A stretch of 64,000 bases of DNA from Diadema setosum (Eukaryota > Echinodermata > Echinoidea > Diadematoida > Diadematidae), in assembly GCA_033980235.1 (NCBI GenBank), contig CM067067.1, positions 33,428,451-33,492,450 on the forward strand. Direction: 5' to 3'. Each line of letters begins with the position of its first letter. Position 1 is the first letter of the stretch. This document shows positions 58,653-64,000 of this stretch, piece after piece. A program made the position numbers and the translations under genes. Below the pieces are notes generated by a model. It was not told where the DNA came from. It saw only the letters and a program-made list of their open reading frames with translations, and ran no database searches.

Positions 58653-61600
58653 AACATCCGAACGGTAAGTAATCACAGTAAATACTACACTATTTCGGAT
58701 TTCAATAATATGTTCCAATCTTCACTTGATTCCACTGCAAGTCATGTTAATAATTCCTGTAGCAATTCCACAAATAGGAATGATGACACTAATTATAACC
58801 CCATTAAAGATTTTAGCTTATTCCACTGGAATGCTAGAAGCTTAAACAAAAATTTTGATTCATTTGAATTACTTCTTCTTTCTTTACAAAATTTTCCCTT
58901 TTCCGCAATCGGTATAACTGAAACTTGGCTAGGGCACACGTCTCCAAATTTGTTTAGCCTTGATAGATATAAAATATTTCGCTCTGATCGTAAGAGAGGT
59001 AGAGGGGGAGGGGTAGCCCTATATATATATAACGAATTGCGAGTAAAAATAAGAACTGATATTGATATTGAAGGTTGTGAAAGCCTGTTTGTGGAAATCA
59101 TTAATGATAAAATGAAAAATAAGATAATTGGTGTTATATACAGGCCACCAAATCATAAAACCGAAATGTTTTTAGAAAATTTTGATGAATGCCTCAACAC
59201 GATTACACAAGAAAATAAGGAAATTTATATTATGGGCGACTATAATATTGACATGACGAAAATAGATACTTTAGCGGTAAAATTAAAAACTATTCTTTTT
59301 TCATATGCTTTCCATTCCCACATTGATAACCCAACAAGAATATCCCAAACATCTAAAACCTTGTTGGATAATATTTTTTCTAATAACTTTTCTGTAAATA
59401 AATTCATTAATGGTATCTTATATTATGATATATCTGATCATTTACCGATATTCATTATTCTTCGTTATTCTGAAAACGTCAAAAGTATTTCAAAACCCAG
59501 GCCGATAATGTACAGAAAAGAATCAGACGAGAATATTGAATTACTTAATCTTGATTTAGTGAAGGAAGAATGGCAAGAAGTGTATCTTCAAAATAACGCC
59601 GATAAAGCTTATGATATTTTCTTAGATAAACTTTTATATTATTATCGAAAAAACATTCCTTTAGTTAAGAAAAAAACACGCAGAAAGAACAAACATCCTT
59701 GGATTACAAAGGGAATCATCAATTCAATAAAAACCCGTAATAAATTGTATAAACTGGCGATTACTACCCACAATACAAAACATTTTACTGATTACAAAAA
59801 GTATAGAAATATACTCAGTAATTTGATTCGTATTTCTCGTAAAATGTATTATTCCGGTAAGTTTGATAATCAAAAGGATAACGTAAATGGCTTATGGGAA
59901 ACTATATATGAAATAACAGGTAAAAATAATAAGGAAACATCGTCCGTTTTTTATAATGACAACAAAGAACTCATAAACCCTGATGAAATATCTGATGCTT
60001 TTAACTCATACTTCGTAAATATTGGCCCCCAATTAGCTTCAAAAATAAAAAACAAACATGTTCATTCAAACTTTACTGAATTTCTTCCACCAAACTGCGA
60101 CAAATCCATTTTCTTTACCCCAACAGATGAGGAAGAAATACTGGAGATTGTTAACAGATTAAAGCCAAGTAGATCTAGTGGCCATGATGAAATAAGTGTT
60201 TATATACTGAAGAAAATCATCAAACAAATAACCACACCTTTATCTTACATTTTCAATCTTTCACTGTCTTCTGGAATATGCCCAAACTCATTAAAAATTG
60301 CGAAAGTAGTTCCAATTTTCAAAAGAAAAGACGACCCTTCTCTTTTAACAAATTATAGACCAATATCGTTATTACCTAGTATTTCTAAAATTCTGGAAAA
60401 AATTATTCATAAACGCCTGTACATTTTTCTTCATGTAAATGACCTACTTATAACTAATCAGTTTGGATTTAGAAAGGGCCATTCCACCGATTTAGCTATA
60501 ATTCAATTGTTAGATAAGATTACTGAATCTTTTGCAAATAAAAAACATTTTATAGGAATTTTCATGGATTTATCAAAGGCTTTTGATACCATAGATCATG
60601 ATATATTAATTTACAAATTAAAAAGATATGGTATTCGTGGTTTAGCACTTTCTTGGATTATTGATTATTTATCCAACAGAAAGCAATATGTACTATTTAA
60701 GTCATCTAAATCTCCGAATTCTAATATTGTATGTGGTGTTCCCCAGGGATCAATTCTTGGCCCCCTACTGTTCCTTGTATATATTAATGATATAATAAAT
60801 ACATCAAAAACTCTTAAATTTATACTTTTTGCGGATGATACTAATATTTTTTACTCCCATGAGAACCTCGAAACACTGTTTAATACTCTGAACACGGAAA
60901 TAGACAAAGTCTCCCGATGGTTTATATGTAATAAATTATCCCTTAATGTCTCTAAAACAAATTTTATACGTTTCAAACCTACTGCTTCACAGAACATTAA
61001 CAGCAGTTATAATATCAATATTGATGGATTATCTTTAACTGAAGTAAGATCTACTAAATTTTTAGGAATCACAATTGACTCGAGTTTAACTTGGAACGAT
61101 CACATTCATAATATCCACACGTCTGTCTCAAGAACTGTAGGAATTTTATATCGACTGAAAAACTTCATTTCTGAAAATTCCCTGACTATTCTATACAATG
61201 CATTGATCTTACCACATATCACATACTGCAATATCGTTTGGGGAAACTGTGGCTCAACTAAAATTAATCCAATTCTTACTCTCCAAAAACGTGCTGTACG
61301 TTTGATTACCAATTCCCGTTACTTATCCCCATCCAATCCCCTATTTCGTCAACTAAAAACATTGAAAATTGAGGATCTTCACACCTTTCAAACTGCTGTT
61401 TTTATGTATAAATATACATTTAATTGTCTTCCAAAAATTTTTGATGGCTTCTTCACTCCATTCACCGTTCATTCATATCCAACACGTCAGTCGTCCGATT
61501 ACCATCTCGAAAACCCCAGAATCATTTTAGCTCAAAAATCTTTAAAGCACAATGGACCAGATATTTGGAATTCTTTACCCCCTAATTTAAAACAACGTAC

Positions 61601-62205
61601 GTCATTGAACATTTTCAAACGAGAACTAAAAAACACCCTCATAATCCAGTATACTTCTGACACATAAATATTCATATCACCTGGTCAACAAACACCCTAA
61701 ACAATGAGTTCACGGCCATAACTGAAGTAATATTCACCTCATCACACTGATACACAAAATAACACTCAACGTACAAACCAAGATTCATCCCAACACAATG
61801 CACACCGCACTGCACCGCACGCCCTTCGCACAATTACTTCCCACTCAGTGAGTGGCAAGATTTTCTTTATGTATCTCTTCGTTGTGCCCTTTGCACAATT
61901 ACCCCCCCCCCCCCACTCAGTGAGTGGCAAGATTTTCTATGTATCTCTTTACCTGGGGCCATCTTCCTCGTCAAGCTTAGCTTATGATGATGGTCCCCTG
62001 CATTTCATTTTTATCATTTCCTATTGCTTCCTTTCATATATGATATTCGTTCTTTAAAAAAAAAAAAAAAAAAAAATGTATGTAAGATCCAAACGTCACG
62101 AATATTAGCTGTGTAAATGACTATGTAAGTATTTTGTTGATTTGTGGATTTGTATTGATTTTGAAATGCAGAAATAAAAACTGAACTGAACTGAACTGAA
62201 CTAAA
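58653..62205 (+). mobile_element. Near-complete LINE (CR1/L2-like), second in the chain
   Basis: It begins directly after the tail of the preceding LINE, carries an intact endonuclease-reverse transcriptase ORF (58710-61667) and a 3' UTR of about 540 bp. The UTR contains a tandem duplication (about 61826-61950; CACTCAGTGAGTGGCAAGAT twice). It ends in AATAAAAACTGAACTGAACT, an (ACTGA)n tail. A separate ORF1 and long 5' UTR are absent, so it is either 5'-truncated just before ORF2 or a single-ORF type. Confidence 0.85.
58710..61667 (+). CDS. LINE ORF2: apurinic-type endonuclease and reverse transcriptase
   Basis: The 985-aa retrotransposon protein nicks target DNA and copies its own RNA at the nick. 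The frame is open from 58650, but the first in-frame ATG is at 58710. The endonuclease occupies about residues 35-255: FHWNARSLN (N41), IGITETWL (E71), GVIYRPPN, IYIMGDYNIDM and DISDHLPIF. The reverse transcriptase occupies about 440-730: NYRPISLLPSISKILEK, NQFGFRKGHSTD, IFMDLSKAFDTIDHD (first catalytic Asp), GVPQGSILGPLLFLVYIND, and LFADDTNIF with the catalytic A-D-D at 708-710. The C-terminus has YPTRQSSDYHLENPR and PDIWNSLPPNL. No frameshift or stop interrupts it, so it may be active or only recently inserted. Clade assignment (CR1/L2 group of the Jockey superfamily) is by motif memory. Confidence 0.93.
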   Translation: MFQSSLDSTASHVNNSCSNSTNRNDDTNYNPIKDFSLFHWNARSLNKNFDSFELLLLSLQNFPFSAIGITETWLGHTSPNLFSLDRYKIFRSDRKRGRGGGVALYIYNELRVKIRTDIDIEGCESLFVEIINDKMKNKIIGVIYRPPNHKTEMFLENFDECLNTITQENKEIYIMGDYNIDMTKIDTLAVKLKTILFSYAFHSHIDNPTRISQTSKTLLDNIFSNNFSVNKFINGILYYDISDHLPIFIILRYSENVKSISKPRPIMYRKESDENIELLNLDLVKEEWQEVYLQNNADKAYDIFLDKLLYYYRKNIPLVKKKTRRKNKHPWITKGIINSIKTRNKLYKLAITTHNTKHFTDYKKYRNILSNLIRISRKMYYSGKFDNQKDNVNGLWETIYEITGKNNKETSSVFYNDNKELINPDEISDAFNSYFVNIGPQLASKIKNKHVHSNFTEFLPPNCDKSIFFTPTDEEEILEIVNRLKPSRSSGHDEISVYILKKIIKQITTPLSYIFNLSLSSGICPNSLKIAKVVPIFKRKDDPSLLTNYRPISLLPSISKILEKIIHKRLYIFLHVNDLLITNQFGFRKGHSTDLAIIQLLDKITESFANKKHFIGIFMDLSKAFDTIDHDILIYKLKRYGIRGLALSWIIDYLSNRKQYVLFKSSKSPNSNIVCGVPQGSILGPLLFLVYINDIINTSKTLKFILFADDTNIFYSHENLETLFNTLNTEIDKVSRWFICNKLSLNVSKTNFIRFKPTASQNINSSYNINIDGLSLTEVRSTKFLGITIDSSLTWNDHIHNIHTSVSRTVGILYRLKNFISENSLTILYNALILPHITYCNIVWGNCGSTKINPILTLQKRAVRLITNSRYLSPSNPLFRQLKTLKIEDLHTFQTAVFMYKYTFNCLPKIFDGFFTPFTVHSYPTRQSSDYHLENPRIILAQKSLKHNGPDIWNSLPPNLKQRTSLNIFKRELKNTLIIQYTSDT

Positions 62206-64000
62206 CTTTAGCATTCCTCCCCATCTCCTGCATTTTCAAAACTTCAAAATGTTTTGTGCTTTTTTTTCCACCCTGTCACTATCCATGAATATCATTTTTC
62301 ATATTTTGTTATTGTTGACACATATGTACTCATGTTTTATGTGAGAAAAAAAAATGTATTTACAAGTTCTGTTGGAGATTTTTTTGCTCCTTTTACACGC
62401 GAGTGCGTTTAATTCCACTATTTTCCCATCTTGTCAATCATTACAAATTAAACTGTAGTTTTTGTACACATGCAATCAGTGCGTTGAACACCGGGAGGGG
62501 GTGGAATCGGGAGCGAGGGTGAGATATACAGAATGAATTTACAGATATTTTTTTTCATCCTACAGATCAATATTTTTTTTAGACAATATTCATAACTATT
62601 TCCTACAAACAGCAAATCTGTTCAAATTCGGGAGCTATTTCTATGTCCGTTTACATGCTTTGTACTGGTCCAGTCAAAGTTCTCCTACAGACTTTGACTG
62701 ATTGTGTGTACGCTTTCTACTTATATTGTTTATGTAATTTATGTTCTTTTCCTATGCTGTTTATGTATTTTATGTTTTTGTTTATGTTGCCAGAAATCTA
62801 TCTCCATGTGAATTTGCCTACTCGCTGTTCTATCCGTGAACCCGGGGCTGTTAGTGCTTCCCTTGTGCCATTATATTTCATTCCTTTACAAACTCGTCAG
62901 TTGACATGCCTTCATATACTTTATGACTCTCCTTATGGCTAATCGACTCAATGCAGCATTTGCTTCCCTTGATGATGATGAACTCTTTGATTTGTTTAGA
63001 CGCTTCCCTTCGGAATTAAGTCGTACTCAGTTACATTCGTCTGCTTTTTTTGATAATTTTATTGCCAACAATGTTAACGCATCTTCAAAAGATTTATATA
63101 ATGCTTTTGATTTTGAACATGACTTAACTCCAACTCCTTCTAAGTATGTCACTGTTGATCAATTCAAAGATTTTACAAAGAGTTTTTCACAATGCACTTT
63201 TTCTATGTTACATCTGAATATAAGGAGTATTAATAAACATTTTGATGAATTACAGATATTATTAGATAACCAAAATAAACATCAAATTTCAGTGATAGGC
63301 TTATCTGAAACATGGTTATCATCTGATGATAATCTAATAATAAACAGGACGGGTGGTGGAGTTGCGTTATATTTATCTCAAAAATTTGAATATGGTGTTT
63401 GTGATGAATTCAATATTATGAATGATACTTTAGAGTCCCTGTTTGTGGAAATAATCATTCCGCAAAGTAAAAATATTATGATTGGTATTGTTTATAGACC
63501 CCCAAGTTCAAGTCCTAAAGATTTTCTGGATTGTATATCAAACTTATTAAAAAAACCCCATTTTATTAATAAAAATATTTTCATAATGGGTGATTTTAAC
63601 ATTGATTTGGTTAAGAATGATGATAATACATCTCAAGAATTTCTTGAAATGTTTTTGTCAGCTTCTTTTTTGCCATTAATTTCGAAGCCAACTCGTGTTA
63701 CAAATCATTCCGCCACCCTCCTTGATAATATTTTTACTAATTCCGTGCAGATTTTAAATTCTTCCATAATCTTATCTGATATTACTGATCATTTCCCCAT
63801 TATAGCATGTTTTGACCTTAAACATTGTGTTGATAAGTTTCATTCTTTTTCATCCAGGCGTAGAGCTACACCAGAAAATTTGGCTAGTCTTGGTGCTAAC
63901 CTAGACAGGGCTGATTGGTCTAGTGTTTATGATAATGATGATATAAATGTATCGTTTGAGAATTTTTCAGGGATAATTAATAGACATTTAGATGAATATA
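62206..64000 (+). mobile_element. Third LINE in the chain, cut by the window edge
   Basis: It starts after the (ACTGA)n tail of the previous LINE with about 730 bp of non-coding leader. The leader includes TTTAGCATTCCTCCCCAT, also found at about 30710. It then enters the ORF at 62935. It differs clearly from the preceding two elements, so it is a separate family. Confidence 0.75.
62935..64000 (+). CDS. LINE ORF, endonuclease part, incomplete at window edge
   Basis: The frame opens at ATG 62935 (MANRLNAAFASLDDDELFDL) and stays open to the last base, about 355 codons. Endonuclease motifs run in order: MLHLNIRSINKHFDEL, VIGLSETWL, GIVYRPPSSS, IFIMGDFNIDL, TLLDNIFTNS and SDITDHFPII. Between SETWL and GGGVALYL only about 12 residues remain (SSDDNLIINRT), where the related element at 58710 has about 30. 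An in-frame internal deletion is therefore likely. The reverse transcriptase lies beyond the window. Confidence 0.85.
   Translation, partial: MANRLNAAFASLDDDELFDLFRRFPSELSRTQLHSSAFFDNFIANNVNASSKDLYNAFDFEHDLTPTPSKYVTVDQFKDFTKSFSQCTFSMLHLNIRSINKHFDELQILLDNQNKHQISVIGLSETWLSSDDNLIINRTGGGVALYLSQKFEYGVCDEFNIMNDTLESLFVEIIIPQSKNIMIGIVYRPPSSSPKDFLDCISNLLKKPHFINKNIFIMGDFNIDLVKNDDNTSQEFLEMFLSASFLPLISKPTRVTNHSATLLDNIFTNSVQILNSSIILSDITDHFPIIACFDLKHCVDKFHSFSSRRRATPENLASLGANLDRADWSSVYDNDDINVSFENFSGIINRHLDEY

Noticed and set aside
1..64000. tRNA, rRNA or snRNA genes
   Set aside because: No GGTTCGAATCC-type B box with a plausible cloverleaf, and no rRNA or snRNA core sequence was recognised on either strand by eye. 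A covariance-model scan would be needed to exclude them fully.

Overview
The window is animal nuclear DNA. It has intron-split genes with GT-AG splice sites, long AT-rich intergenic stretches, abundant microsatellites, many small inverted-repeat transposons and several LINE retrotransposons. The families present (C4-methylsterol oxidase, omega glutathione transferase, KCTD, a rhodopsin-like GPCR) and the Jockey-superfamily (CR1/L2-type) LINEs suit a marine invertebrate, probably a deuterostome such as an echinoderm. That placement is inference, not proof. There are no prokaryotic, phage or CRISPR features.

Left third (1-21 kb): a repeat-rich flank (1-4.6 kb) is followed by a seven-exon methylsterol monooxygenase gene on the minus strand (4638-10899, 275 aa). 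Its likely promoter lies around 10.9-11.4 kb. Next come a 5'-truncated L1/Tx1-type LINE with target-site duplications (11.9-13.9 kb), a small TTAA-flanked MITE, and an intronless KCTD-like gene with two BTB/T1 domains on the plus strand (15464-16438). After that is a gene-poor, GA-rich stretch ending in a small DNA transposon at 20.3 kb.

Middle (21-42 kb): the most notable locus is a pair of minus-strand three-exon genes (21851-23772 and 26257-27656) that I rebuilt from splice signals. They encode related small secretory-pathway single-pass membrane proteins with identical intron phases (1, then 0). I do not recognise the family. The 3' flank of the first gene is a minisatellite whose unit derives from that gene's own last 16 codons including the stop, and some units have become perfect stem-loops. 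Further on are a 55-bp perfect palindrome between two TA runs, LINE fragments, and a five-exon omega-class glutathione transferase gene on the minus strand (34437-41077, 243 aa). A 1.72-kb hAT-like element with an exact 8-bp target duplication sits in its second intron.

Right third (42-64 kb): a cluster of non-autonomous DNA elements (41.6-46.8 kb, one with a LINE fragment nested inside), a decayed LINE, and an intronless rhodopsin-like GPCR gene on the plus strand (50943-51971). Then come tandem duplications at 53-57 kb, one copy carrying a TTAA MITE with empty sites visible in its sister copies. Last is a head-to-tail chain of three LINEs: one truncated, one with an intact endonuclease-reverse transcriptase ORF, and one running off the window edge. 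The host genes show no shared pathway. The main themes are sterol synthesis, redox metabolism, signalling and repeated mobile-element invasion.
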